Of a DNA stretch of 64,000 nt, positions 31,897-41,091 are shown one piece after another. The number at the start of each line of letters is the position of its first letter. Within the stretch, counting starts at the first letter, position 1. The stretch spans positions 558,001 to 622,000 of the forward strand of contig NZ_VFID01000007.1 of the NCBI RefSeq assembly GCF_006542425.1. The letters run 5' to 3'. Source of the stretch: Pseudoxanthomonas sp. z9 (GTDB lineage Bacteria; Pseudomonadota; Gammaproteobacteria; Xanthomonadales; Xanthomonadaceae). Under the pieces are notes generated by a model. It ran no database searches, was not told the DNA's origin, and was given only the letters and a program-made list of their open reading frames with translations. The translations under genes and the position numbers were made by a program.

Positions 31897-32664
31897 TCAG
31901 TCGCCGGTGGTATGCCTTTGGTCGGGCTTTTCTTCCAGCAGGTTCAGCGCCTGCCCGCCGGGGAGACGATACGCCAGCGCATTGTCGATGCGCTCCATGT
32001 CGCGCATCTGCGAGCACAGTTTCTCCGCGCGCACTTCCAGCGCCTTGGCGCGTGGCGCCACCCGCGCTTCCACTTCCTTGTCCAGTCCGTCCATGCGCTC
32101 CAGGCGATCGGCGTCGCCGGTCAGCGCGGCGGTGAGCGCGCCGCCGACGATGTCGCCGATCACGCTGGGCATGACCTCGCCGACCGCGCGTTCGATGCCC
32201 TTGTCCAGATCCTGGCTGTTGAAGCGGTTGGCGCTGATCGAACGGGCGATGCCCTGGTCGATGGCCTTGCGCGCCTTGTCCAGCGACTTGCGGGTGCGAT
32301 CCGGATGATTGCTGATGCTGGCGGCGACTTCGCCCAGCGCAGTGAAGGCGATGTCGGCGGCGTCGCGGCCGATTTCGTGCGCCAGCGGCATGGCGGTGCG
32401 CGCGCCGCGTTCGAAGTCGATCAGGCGCTGGCGATCGTCGTCGTTGATCTGGACCCAGCGGTCATCGACGAACAGGCGCCCCTGGCGCATCACGATCGCC
32501 TTGGGCGCGCCGCTTTCGCGGGTGAAGATCACGCTGCGCTCGTTGACCGTCATGTCGTAGTCGCTTTCGATGTCGCAGCGAATCTCCTTGGCCTGTGCGG
32601 ACATGGCCAGCCCGGACAGCGCGGCCAGGCACAGCAGGGAAAGGCGCGGGGCGGAACGGATCAT
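31897..32664 (-). CDS. DUF2884 (YggN-type) periplasmic protein
   Basis: The 255-residue product has a signal peptide ending SAQA and a conserved start CDIESDYDMTVNERSVIFTR with G-R-L-x-x-DDRWVQI. C-terminal helices are rich in Arg, Lys and Asp. These features fit the DUF2884/YggN family, whose function is unknown. Start ATG 32664 lies 9 bases after GGAGG. The gene stands alone between aceF and the DNA glycosylase, with a short spacer to each. Confidence 0.75.
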   Translation of the reverse strand: MIRSAPRLSLLCLAALSGLAMSAQAKEIRCDIESDYDMTVNERSVIFTRESGAPKAIVMRQGRLFVDDRWVQINDDDRQRLIDFERGARTAMPLAHEIGRDAADIAFTALGEVAASISNHPDRTRKSLDKARKAIDQGIARSISANRFNSQDLDKGIERAVGEVMPSVIGDIVGGALTAALTGDADRLERMDGLDKEVEARVAPRAKALEVRAEKLCSQMRDMERIDNALAYRLPGGQALNLLEEKPDQRHTTGD

Positions 32665-32747
32665 GGGCGGCCTCCGGAAGTTCGGTTGCCGACAGGATGC
32701 CAGCGCCCCCTGTCCCCCGCACCTGCCGGACGGGAGCATGACCTTCG

Positions 32748-33305
32748 TCAGGGCCGCCCTGGAACGGGAGCGTCCGGGACGGGGACGCCCAGACAGGGCT
32801 TCAGGATTCCCCAGGATTTGGCCAGGCGTTCCACGCCGAAGGCCGCGTTGGCCGGGCTGGTGGATGGCAGCGCGTGCAACACGAGCCGCGCGGCCAACGC
32901 CGCCGGCAGGGTCGGAGCAACATGGCGCTGGAACGCCTGCGCCGCCTTGCCACCATTGAATGCCACCGCACGTACGGAAGGCCGCGCCGCCAGCCAGTCC
33001 GCCAGCGGGTTGGCGACCTCGCTGCCGCGGACGATATCCGCGTCCAGGCTGCCACGGCGCTCGCAGGTTCCAATCACGTCCCACAAACCGACCCCGGCGG
33101 CGTGCAGCGCGGCCAGCCGACGGGGGTAGTCGAGCGCGGGATCGAACCCGCAGAGCGCGCCCATCAGTGGCCAGAACCGGTTGCGCGGATGGGCGTAGTA
33201 GCGCGCCGCCGCCAGCGACGCCGCGCCCGGCATCGAGCCCAGCACCAGTACCCGGCAGTCCGGACCCGCCTGCGGCGGCAGGCCGCGCAGGAGCGTCGCG
33301 CTCAT
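32748..33305 (-). CDS. DNA-deoxyinosine glycosylase / uracil-DNA glycosylase superfamily protein
   Basis: The 185-residue product contains VLVLGSMPGAASLAAARYYAHPRNRFWPLM near its start, matching the first conserved block of family 6 (hypoxanthine-DNA) glycosylases. ALPSTSPAN follows later, the second active-site block. Enzymes of this family remove hypoxanthine or related deaminated bases. Start ATG overlaps the preceding gene's stop codon by 4 bases (ATGA), so translation is coupled. The C-terminal tail is proline-rich and not conserved. Confidence 0.8.
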   Translation of the reverse strand: MSATLLRGLPPQAGPDCRVLVLGSMPGAASLAAARYYAHPRNRFWPLMGALCGFDPALDYPRRLAALHAAGVGLWDVIGTCERRGSLDADIVRGSEVANPLADWLAARPSVRAVAFNGGKAAQAFQRHVAPTLPAALAARLVLHALPSTSPANAAFGVERLAKSWGILKPCLGVPVPDAPVPGRP

Positions 33306-33757
33306 CCGGCCGGCGTCTGCCAGGGCCGCACCACCAGCAGCGCGCCGGCGACGACCAGCAGCGCACCGATCACGCGGGTGCCGTCGATGGGCTGGCGCGC
33401 ATGCAGCACGCCGAAATGGTCCAGCAGCAGCGAACCCGCCAGTTGTCCGAACACCACCAGGCAGATCAGCGGCGCGGCGCCCATGCGCGGAATCAGCAGG
33501 GTCGCGGCGGCGACGTAGACCGCACCGATGGCGCCGCCGGTCCACGCCCACCATGGCACCCGCGCCAGCGCCGCCGGGTCGAAGGTGGGCCGCGTGGCCA
33601 GCCACCATAGCGCCAGCACGCCGGTGCCGACCGCGAATGACATCAGCGCGGCGAACAGCGGGCCGAAGGTCTGCCGTCCCAGCGATGCATTGATCAACGC
33701 CTGCAACGGCAACAGCATGCCGATGAACACCGCCAGGCCCATTCCGATTGCTTTCAT
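33302..33757 (-). CDS. DMT-family (YdcZ/DUF606-type) membrane protein
   Basis: The 151-residue protein has five membrane helices and the half-size EamA layout of the YdcZ family (QALINASLGRQTFGPLFAALMSFAVGTGVLALWW; AAPLICLVVFGQLAGSLLLDHFGVL). Such proteins act alone or in pairs as small-molecule transporters, with no assigned substrate. I chose ATG 33757, preceded by GGGAAG. ATG 33763 is also in frame. The glycosylase overlaps its stop codon, so the two form an operon, although their functions seem unrelated. Confidence 0.75.
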   Translation of the reverse strand: MKAIGMGLAVFIGMLLPLQALINASLGRQTFGPLFAALMSFAVGTGVLALWWLATRPTFDPAALARVPWWAWTGGAIGAVYVAAATLLIPRMGAAPLICLVVFGQLAGSLLLDHFGVLHARQPIDGTRVIGALLVVAGALLVVRPWQTPAG

Positions 33758-33848
33758 GTCCATCTTCCCGGATTCGAAGGCGGACACGATACGGCAGGCG
33801 ATGTGTTCAGGCGCACGACGCTGCGTGGCGCCGCTGGAACGATCGTCC

Positions 33849-34949
33849 TCAGCGCGGCTGGCGGCCCAGGCGGCGATCGAAGAAGCGCGCGATCAGGCCA
33901 TAGGCTTCCTGCGACTCCGGCAGATCCGGATACACGAAGAAGGCATGCCACAGGCCATCGAACAGCACCAGTTCCGCGTCCACGCCCGCGCCCAGCAGCC
34001 GGCGCTGCATCGTGCTCACCGCGCTGACCGCGAAGTCGCGCCCGCCGGCCAGGAACAGGGTGGGCGGAAACTTCGCGAGCAGTTCCGGCGACTGGCCGGG
34101 ATAGGCGACCGGGTCGTCCGCCTGCGCGGTGCGCAGGTACGGCAGGCTCGCGCCACCGTCCGATTGCAGTGGCGGCACGCCGACCGCCAGTTGTCCCAGG
34201 GTCGCCGAATCCCCGGCGAACAGCAGGCCGGTGCCGCAGAAGTTGCCGATCGCGCCGGGGCGCGGCAGATCCCGCATCAGGATCCGCGCGGTGGCCTGCG
34301 CGGTCAGCATGCCGCCGGCCGAACAGCCGTAGATGCCGATGTTCTCCGCGCGGTACTGCTTGAGCAGCTCGCGGTAGACGGCTTCCACGTCGTCCACCGC
34401 GGCCGGATAGGGATGCTCGGGCGCCAGCCGGTAATCCACCGTCACCACCCGGATGCCGGCCACCGCGGCAATCGGTACCGCTTCCACCAGTGCGCCGCTG
34501 CCCGAGCCCCACATGAAGGCGCCACCGTGCAGGTTGATCAGCACCCGCTGCGCGTTGTCGCCCTGTGCGCCGGCCTGCGGATCCACCACGTGCACCGGCA
34601 CGCCACCGATGCGGGTGGCTTCCACCTTGGCCGGATAACGGCGCTCGGCTTCGGCCAGGCGATCGTCGTTGTAGCGCTGGTAGAAGCGCCGCTGATCGGC
34701 GACGTCGGCCGGATTCGGCCCCTTGCCTTCGCGGGTTTCGGCCAGCATCCGCTCGAACTGCGCGCGTGCCTCGGCACTGGCGAACCGGCTGTAGGGCAGG
34801 GACGTGGCCGGCATCGCCACCGTTTCCGGTGTCGCCGGCTTGTCCTGCGCGACCGCCGCCAACGGCGCCGACAGCGCCGAAAGGCCCAGCGCGAAATGAA
34901 ATATCGCGCTGCGCGGGTACACGGTGAAAGGCTGGTTCTTCTTCATCAT
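33849..34949 (-). CDS. Secreted alpha/beta-hydrolase (hormone-sensitive-lipase-like esterase)
   Basis: The 366-residue product has a signal peptide ending AAVAQ, the oxyanion-hole motif LINLHGGAFMWG, the nucleophile elbow GCSAGG (Ser near the middle), the DYRLAPEHPYPAAVDD signature of the HSL family and a late LFDGLWHAF with the catalytic His. It hydrolyses short acyl esters. It overlaps the glycosidase stop codon by 4 bases and shares its operon, so deacetylation of an imported carbohydrate is a reasonable role. Confidence 0.85.
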   Translation of the reverse strand: MMKKNQPFTVYPRSAIFHFALGLSALSAPLAAVAQDKPATPETVAMPATSLPYSRFASAEARAQFERMLAETREGKGPNPADVADQRRFYQRYNDDRLAEAERRYPAKVEATRIGGVPVHVVDPQAGAQGDNAQRVLINLHGGAFMWGSGSGALVEAVPIAAVAGIRVVTVDYRLAPEHPYPAAVDDVEAVYRELLKQYRAENIGIYGCSAGGMLTAQATARILMRDLPRPGAIGNFCGTGLLFAGDSATLGQLAVGVPPLQSDGGASLPYLRTAQADDPVAYPGQSPELLAKFPPTLFLAGGRDFAVSAVSTMQRRLLGAGVDAELVLFDGLWHAFFVYPDLPESQEAYGLIARFFDRRLGRQPR

Positions 34950-37057
34950 TTTTCCTTTCCGGAATCAGCCGCTTTCGCCGCATTCGGCGGCGGCAAGGCC
35001 AGGAACACCGTGCTCCACAGCTGGGCGGCGTTGGATTCGTCCTCATGCGCGCCCTGCGCGCCGAACGGTTCGACCTGGTAGCGGCCATCGCGGTACGACC
35101 ACGACCACAGCTCGGAGGTGCGCACCGCGTCGGCGGCACGGATCGCCCGCCACAGCCGGACCTGCGCGTCGCCCAGCGCCGCGCGCACCCCGACCGGCAG
35201 ATCGTCGCGCGCCAACTGCCGTTGCAGGCCCGCGGCCAGCACCGCCTGCTGCCACGCCCATACCACCGTGCCGTGGTAGGCGGCGCTGCCCAGGCGTGGC
35301 CAGACCTCGCGATCGGCGTAGGCGGGATTGGCGACCAGCAGGCCCACGTCGGTCATCAGGCCGGCCGGGAAAGGACGCATCAGGTTGTCGACATCGCGCG
35401 CCAGGGACTGCGCATCGGGTCGGCCGAACAGCAGGCGGAAGCCTTCGTCCGAATGCAGCACCGGCACCGGCCTGCCCTGCGCATCCAGCGCGAGCGCCGC
35501 GAACGCCAGTTCGCCGTCGCCCAGCGCATCGAGCGCCGCGCGATCCGGCACGCCGGCCTCGGTGGCGTAGGCACGGATCTGTTCGGCCGCGCGCGCATGC
35601 GGCAACCGCACCGTGAACAGTTCCGCCGCGCGTCGTTCCCAGGTATCGGCGCGTCCCGCGGCGGCGCGCAGCTGCGTGCGCTGTTCCACGCTGGTGTAGC
35701 CGTCCAGCAGGCCGCTGTCGAGGAATCCGCCCATCGCGCGCAATGCCGCCGGCATCCACACCGCGTTGACGTCGTAGGGATAGCGGCCACGCCCAAGGCC
35801 TTCGTTGCTGTCGCGCCACTGCCCTACCGGCTTGTCCGGCTTGAGCGCGATCAGGTTGCGATACACGGGTTCCTCCGCGAACGCGCCGCTCTGCCCCGCC
35901 ACGAACAACAGGTTGCGCACCAGCGCCTCGCCGTTGCGCCCCTGTTCGCCCCGGCGGGCGAGGAAATCGCGGGCACGCGCCCGGCCGCGCGCATCCTCCA
36001 GCAGCCATGCCGCCGCCACCGGCGGCAGCATGTAGTCGTCATCGATCATGGTGTAGTCGTAGATCGGCGCGGCGGACGGCTTGCCGTGTTCCTTGCGATG
36101 ACGCAGCACCGCGAACTCGCCGATGTCCTCCTCGTGGGCGACTTCGCCATCGGGCGCCAGGCGCGCCAGCACCGCGCCGAGGCCGGCCTCCACCGCTTCC
36201 GGTTGCAGCACCGGCATCAGCAGGCGCACCGACATCAGGGTATCGCGGCCGAAATAGGTGTCGAAGCGCCACGATCCGGCCAGGAACTTCTCGTGATAAC
36301 TCAGGAACTGCAATGCCTGGCGGCTGCGCAGGTCCGCCGCCGCGTGTTCGTTGAGCAGGCCGGCGGCTGAGAAAGGAACCAGCGGGGTTTCCCCGGTCGA
36401 GGCATGGATGCGCAGCCGCAGCGGTTCGCCGTCGCGGTTCGCGCGCAACACGATTTTCCCGTCCTCGCGCGCGAAGCGGCCATTCCCCGCCTCCAGCGCG
36501 ATGGCGTAGCCCGGCGCGCCATCCAGGCGATCGCGCTTCCAGCGGACCGCATCGGCGGAGACTTCCGGCTGCGCGGCGGTCTCCGCCGGGTAGGCCTGGC
36601 CCAGTTGGTAGTCACGCAGCACGCGCACGCTGCCGAGTACCGCGTCCCTCACCACCAGCCGGGGCGCATCGACGCTGGCCTCGGCCACGATGCCGTTCCA
36701 GGCGTGTCCATTGTCGCGGTGGCGCTCGCCCTTGACCTGCCCCAGTGTCCACCGCACCGGCGTGGTCGCGTCCTCGAACCAGACACCCACGCCGCTGTTG
36801 CCCGCCGGAAACGCCACCAGCACGCGCGGCCGGTGGCCGGAACTGAGCAGCAGGTGCGCGGCGATGTCGCCCTCCTGGTGGAAGGCGTTCTCGATCCGTC
36901 CTTCGGTGATGCGGAACTGCAGCGGCGCATCGACCGGTGCGCGGTCGTAGGCCAGCGCCTGGCCCATGGCCGGCAGCGCCAGCAGGCCGGCGAGAAGCAG
37001 CTTGGCGCAGGTATTTTTCAGGAAGAAGGGCATCTTGCGGGAAGCAGCGAAGTACAT
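34946..37057 (-). CDS. Periplasmic six-hairpin glycosidase-like protein of the carbohydrate locus
   Basis: The 703-residue product has a signal peptide (about residues 1-36, ending GQALA), a beta-sandwich-like N-terminal region, and from about residue 235 an (alpha/alpha)6-barrel-like part with SYHEKFLAGSWRFDTYFGRDTLMSVR, resembling the GRDT segments of amylo-1,6-glucosidase-type proteins, and RDSNEGLGRGRYPYDVNAVWMPAALRAM with candidate catalytic acids. I cannot assign a numbered GH family. With a GH65 phosphorylase in the operon, cleavage of an alpha-glucoside oligomer is likely. ATG 37057 is used, with GGGAGG upstream at the MFS stop. ATG 37033 is an alternative. Confidence 0.65.
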   Translation of the reverse strand: MYFAASRKMPFFLKNTCAKLLLAGLLALPAMGQALAYDRAPVDAPLQFRITEGRIENAFHQEGDIAAHLLLSSGHRPRVLVAFPAGNSGVGVWFEDATTPVRWTLGQVKGERHRDNGHAWNGIVAEASVDAPRLVVRDAVLGSVRVLRDYQLGQAYPAETAAQPEVSADAVRWKRDRLDGAPGYAIALEAGNGRFAREDGKIVLRANRDGEPLRLRIHASTGETPLVPFSAAGLLNEHAAADLRSRQALQFLSYHEKFLAGSWRFDTYFGRDTLMSVRLLMPVLQPEAVEAGLGAVLARLAPDGEVAHEEDIGEFAVLRHRKEHGKPSAAPIYDYTMIDDDYMLPPVAAAWLLEDARGRARARDFLARRGEQGRNGEALVRNLLFVAGQSGAFAEEPVYRNLIALKPDKPVGQWRDSNEGLGRGRYPYDVNAVWMPAALRAMGGFLDSGLLDGYTSVEQRTQLRAAAGRADTWERRAAELFTVRLPHARAAEQIRAYATEAGVPDRAALDALGDGELAFAALALDAQGRPVPVLHSDEGFRLLFGRPDAQSLARDVDNLMRPFPAGLMTDVGLLVANPAYADREVWPRLGSAAYHGTVVWAWQQAVLAAGLQRQLARDDLPVGVRAALGDAQVRLWRAIRAADAVRTSELWSWSYRDGRYQVEPFGAQGAHEDESNAAQLWSTVFLALPPPNAAKAADSGKEK

Positions 37058-37061
37058 CGGT

Positions 37062-38315
37062 TCAAGGTCCTCCCGCCGATACCACCGGCGTGCCGGCAGG
37101 CGCGTGCGCGGCGCGGTTGAGCAGGGTCAGCGACAGCAACAGCACCGCCATCGGCAGCAACAGCAGGTAGAACGCGCGCGAGCCGTCGAAATGGGCGAAC
37201 AGCTGCCCGGTGATGAAGGATCCGGTGGTGCCGCCCAACGCGGAGAACACCACGATCAATCCGGTCATCGCCGCGTGCCGCGCCTTCGGCAGCGCGCTCA
37301 GCACCACCGAATTGATGGTCGGATAGATCGGCGCCATGAACAGGCCGATCAGCGGGAATACGTAGGCGGCCAGCGGCGCGTCCCACCAGCTCGCATCGGT
37401 ACGCGGCTGCACGTTGGCCGCCAGCGGCAGCGCCAGCAGTACCAGCGCCGCCATCGCCAGCACGCAGGTCGCCAGCAACCAGAACCACGGCAATCGCCGC
37501 AGCAGCACCCCACCGCCGAGGCGGCCCAGTGCCAGCGAGCCGGCGAAGATGCCGGCCGCCTGCACGCTGAGGGCCGTGGGCAAGTGCAGGATCTCGCGGT
37601 TGAAGGTCGGCAACCAGGTGTTGATGGCCTGTTCCATCAGCACGTACAGGAAGGCCGAGATCAGGAACACGATCACCAGCGGGCGCGCCAGCAGGCGGAA
37701 CATGTCGGCGAAGGATTCGCCGACCGCATGCCCGTCGCGCGCCTGCGATTCGTCCATCGACGAACCGGCCAGCAGCAGGATCACCGCCACGCACAGGCCG
37801 GCGATCACCCAGTAGACGTTGAGCCACACCGGATCGCCCGGCGTGTCGGGATTGATGAAGGCGGCGAACAGCCACGCACTGCCGAGGATGCCGACCATGA
37901 ACCACCCTTCCACCGTGCTGGTCAGCCCCGCGTGCGCGCGCTCGCTGTCAGTCAGCAGGCCGATGCTGGAGTAGACCGACACCTTCACCAGCGCGAACGA
38001 CACACCGACCGTCACGTACAGCAGCTTGGTGGCCCAGAACGACTGCAACAGCGGCATGCCGGCGCAGGCCAGCGCCACCAGTCCCAGGCCAAGCATCATC
38101 GCCCGCCGGTAGCCCAGCCGCGGCAGGGTCGAGGCGACCAGGAACGAGGCGATGGCGATCGGCAGGTCCTTGAACGCCTCCAGCGTGCTCGCCGACGCCT
38201 TGCTCACCCCGAATCCCTGGATGACCTGCAGGATCACCGCGCCCACCGAGTTCAGCAGCATCGCGAAGATCATGTAGGTCAGGATCAACCCGAGGACCAT
38301 GCGGGTTCGATTCAT
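37062..38315 (-). CDS. MFS sugar transporter
   Basis: The 417-residue protein has twelve predicted membrane helices in two halves and the FHS-like pattern LNSVGAVILQVIQGFGVSKASASTLEAFKDLP, RLGYRRAMMLGLGLV, VSVYSSIGLLTDSERAHAG and, in the second half, GLFMAPIYPTINSVVL. It probably carries a disaccharide or monosaccharide across the inner membrane for the GH65 fusion enzyme. ATG 38315 with GGAGC upstream was chosen over a 12-residue longer in-frame form. It lies between the TonB receptor and the glycosidase gene, downstream of two strong hairpins. Confidence 0.85.
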   Translation of the reverse strand: MNRTRMVLGLILTYMIFAMLLNSVGAVILQVIQGFGVSKASASTLEAFKDLPIAIASFLVASTLPRLGYRRAMMLGLGLVALACAGMPLLQSFWATKLLYVTVGVSFALVKVSVYSSIGLLTDSERAHAGLTSTVEGWFMVGILGSAWLFAAFINPDTPGDPVWLNVYWVIAGLCVAVILLLAGSSMDESQARDGHAVGESFADMFRLLARPLVIVFLISAFLYVLMEQAINTWLPTFNREILHLPTALSVQAAGIFAGSLALGRLGGGVLLRRLPWFWLLATCVLAMAALVLLALPLAANVQPRTDASWWDAPLAAYVFPLIGLFMAPIYPTINSVVLSALPKARHAAMTGLIVVFSALGGTTGSFITGQLFAHFDGSRAFYLLLLPMAVLLLSLTLLNRAAHAPAGTPVVSAGGP

Positions 38316-38394
38316 TGCTTGCTCCGGGCCACGCCTGACAAGGGCGGCCACTGCACTGTGTCATCGCCGGGGCGACAAGGGAATCCGCCCCGCC

Positions 38395-38480
38395 GGGAGA
38401 TGGCGAACCATCTCCCGACGAGGTCGAGGAAAGGTCCGGGGACGCCTCCCGGGAGAGGAGGTTTCAGGCGGCGTCCCCGG
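38395..38480 (-). terminator. Two hairpins between the TonB receptor and MFS genes
   Basis: GGGAGATGG-CGAA-CCATCTCCC (38395-38416) and an 11-bp stem CCGGGGACGCC / GGCGTCCCCGG (38436-38446 with 38470-38480). There is no T-run, so they may act as an mRNA stabiliser for the receptor part and not a full stop. Confidence 0.5.
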
Positions 38481-38486
38481 CGTGGC

Positions 38487-41027
38487 TCACCAGCTGTACT
38501 TGGCCTGGAAGTTGACCTCTCGGCCCTCCAGCGGACGCGCCAGCAACACGCCGCCGGCGGTGGTCGCCGAACCGAAGATGCGCGAATTGCTCTCGGTCAG
38601 CCCCAGCTCGTTGGTCATGTTGGTACCGCGCAGGTTGAACTGCCAGTTCTCGCCCACGTTGGAGGTGATGCCGAAGTCCAGCGTGTGATACGAGCCCAGC
38701 TCCTGCAGACCCGACTGGTCCTGGGTGTGATCGCCCACATACGTGTAGGTCACGTACGGGGTGATGTCGCCCCAGCCCATCTCGAAGCGGTAGCTCGGGG
38801 TGAACATGGCACGGAACTTCGGCTGGCGCTGCAGCTGCTGGCCTTCGATCGGCGCGCAGTTGTCATTGCCGTTGATGTCGGTATACGGCAGGCACGCGTC
38901 GTAATCGGTGTACTCGCCATCCAGATAGTTGGCCACCAGTTGCAGACGCAGGTTCTCGATCGGGGTCAGCGCACCGATGAAGTTGATGCCGTGCGATTCA
39001 GACCCGTAGATGCGCGGGCTTCCCACCGGCGTGCCCAGGCCATCGGTGGGCTGGTATTGCAGGCCGCTGAATACCCGGCGATAGGCGCTGATGTCCGCAT
39101 ACAACAGCGGCGACTGGTACTTGAAGCCGATTTCATAGTTGCGGATTTTCTGCATCGGCGGGTAGTTGTCGTTGGTGGTGCCGCGGATGCCGTTGTCGAA
39201 GTCCAGGAAATGGCCGCCGGTGTTGACGCGGCCATACATGGACATGTTGTTGGTGAACGAGTAGTTGGCACCCGCCGTCCACGACGGATGGGTCTTCTCG
39301 TAGCGGTTGCGGGCGTAGGTGCCGTTGCACAGCTCCACGTTGTTGTCGTAGATGGTGTTCGGGTCACCGTCCAGGCCGCCGGTGCCCGGATTCACCGGAC
39401 TGCGGTTGCAGACATTGCTCTTGGCATCCTGGTTCTCGAGGCGGCCGGACAGATCGAACAGCCACTTGCCGACCCGCCAGGAATCGGACAGGTACAGCGC
39501 CATGTTGGTGGCCTTGCCGTTCTGGGCGATGTGGAAGCCGCTGAAGTCGGCGAAGCCCTGCGGATTGGTGCGGTAGAACGTCTGGCCGCCATCCACGTAG
39601 CTCACCACGATCGGGCGCGCGTTTGGCTCGTTGGCCATCAGCATCTGGTTGCCCAGCGACCACTTGTCGTCCATGGTGTAGTGGTTGACGTACAGGCCCA
39701 CCGTCAGGGTATTGCCCTCGAACAGCTCCTTGCTCAGGCGGAAGTCGTTGCTGAAGCTCTTCAGGTGCTTGTGGATGTGCCACCAGCCCTGCTGGATCAC
39801 GCTCTGGGTGAGCGGCACCGCGCCGCCGTTGATGTAGTTCGCGGTCGCCACCGATCCGGCCGGCAACTCGAAACCGCCCGGCGTTCCGTCGGTGAACAGC
39901 ATGTCCTGCAGCGAGACCGGGTTGTTGCCCGAAAACAGCGCGTTGGTGTCCATGTCGCCTTCGTTGAACAGGAAGCGATCGCTGATCGCCCAGCCGTTGT
40001 CGAAGGAATAGTCGAAGTTGCCGCCGAACATGAACAGCTTGGCGCCACGCCCGTCGGCCAGATCCGCGTTCTTGCCGCCACCCGGATAGGTCGGCAGCCA
40101 TACGTGCTGCATGTACTTGCTGTAGTAGGTGTCCTTCAGCGGGTCGAAGCCGGGATAGGCGCTGAAGTTGTCGGTGCCGCGCTGGATCAGCGGAATCGGG
40201 GTGATGAACTGGTTCTTGTCGTTGAGGTAACGGGTATACAGGGTCAGTCGGCCGGCATCGAAGTCGTGCGACAGGGTGGCGGTCAACTGGCCGCCCTTGT
40301 CCGCCTTGAATTGCGGATCGCGCACGCCGTCGGACTCACGCCAGAAACCGCCGATGCTGCCATACCAGCCTTCGGCCACCTTGAAGCCGTAGAAGCCGTC
40401 CAGCCGCCACAGGCCTTCGTTGCCGTAGGTCAGGCCGACGCTGCCGGAAGGTTCCTCGGTGCCGGTCTTGAGGAAGAAGTTGGCGCTGGCGCCCATCTGG
40501 CCGTCGGCGAATACCACCGACGGACCGCCCTGCAGGATTTCCACCGACTCGATGGTGTCGTCCAGGCGGAACATCGAGGTGGTTTCGAAGAACGACAGGG
40601 TCGGCATGCCGTATAGCGGCGAACCCATCAGCAGGGTGGAGAAGTAGGGCGCGTCACCGCCGCCGGGGAAACCGGCGATCTCGATGTTGGCGCCGGTCTG
40701 GCCGCCGGTGGACTCGGGCCACATGCCGGGCGAGATCTTCAGCAGGTCGGCGGTGCTCTTGGGGTTGGCCTGTTTGATCTGCTCCGCGTTGGCGGTGACG
40801 ATGTTGAAGCTGGCTTCCAGCTTGCGCACGCCGCCGGCGGTGGCGGTACCGGAGACCACCACCGTGTCCAGGGTGGTCGCCTGGCTCGATTGCTGCTCGG
40901 CAGGTTGTTGCGGTTGGGGTTGGGGTTGCTGCGCGGGTGCGGTGTCCTGCGCCAGCACCGCGGATGGTGCCAGTGCGGCGGCGATCGCTACGGACAGGGC
41001 GTAGCGGATCAGGTTGGTCTGTTGCAT
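38487..41027 (-). CDS. TonB-dependent outer-membrane receptor of the carbohydrate locus
   Basis: The 846-residue receptor has a signal peptide ending SAVLAQ, a Pro/Gln-rich linker, a TonB box-like TLDTVVVSG segment, a plug domain (ADLLKISPGMWPESTGGQ, VEILQGGPSVVFADGQMGASANFFLK) and a 22-strand barrel with typical aromatic girdles. It imports oligosaccharides using TonB energy. No N-terminal STN domain is present, so it does not signal to an anti-sigma factor. ATG 41027 has GGAGGGAA upstream. Confidence 0.93.
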   Translation of the reverse strand: MQQTNLIRYALSVAIAAALAPSAVLAQDTAPAQQPQPQPQQPAEQQSSQATTLDTVVVSGTATAGGVRKLEASFNIVTANAEQIKQANPKSTADLLKISPGMWPESTGGQTGANIEIAGFPGGGDAPYFSTLLMGSPLYGMPTLSFFETTSMFRLDDTIESVEILQGGPSVVFADGQMGASANFFLKTGTEEPSGSVGLTYGNEGLWRLDGFYGFKVAEGWYGSIGGFWRESDGVRDPQFKADKGGQLTATLSHDFDAGRLTLYTRYLNDKNQFITPIPLIQRGTDNFSAYPGFDPLKDTYYSKYMQHVWLPTYPGGGKNADLADGRGAKLFMFGGNFDYSFDNGWAISDRFLFNEGDMDTNALFSGNNPVSLQDMLFTDGTPGGFELPAGSVATANYINGGAVPLTQSVIQQGWWHIHKHLKSFSNDFRLSKELFEGNTLTVGLYVNHYTMDDKWSLGNQMLMANEPNARPIVVSYVDGGQTFYRTNPQGFADFSGFHIAQNGKATNMALYLSDSWRVGKWLFDLSGRLENQDAKSNVCNRSPVNPGTGGLDGDPNTIYDNNVELCNGTYARNRYEKTHPSWTAGANYSFTNNMSMYGRVNTGGHFLDFDNGIRGTTNDNYPPMQKIRNYEIGFKYQSPLLYADISAYRRVFSGLQYQPTDGLGTPVGSPRIYGSESHGINFIGALTPIENLRLQLVANYLDGEYTDYDACLPYTDINGNDNCAPIEGQQLQRQPKFRAMFTPSYRFEMGWGDITPYVTYTYVGDHTQDQSGLQELGSYHTLDFGITSNVGENWQFNLRGTNMTNELGLTESNSRIFGSATTAGGVLLARPLEGREVNFQAKYSW

Positions 41028-41091
41028 GTGTTCCCTCCACTTTTTCAACAGGTTGAGATAATCCACCGCGGCTTCTGACGGCCGCGTGCGG

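Noticed and set aside
36966-40616. 1216-residue open frame on the plus strand
   Set aside because: It runs antisense to the MFS and TonB-receptor genes, which have full domain support. The protein has compositional Arg/Ala/Gln bias and no motifs, as expected from third-position GC on the opposite strand.
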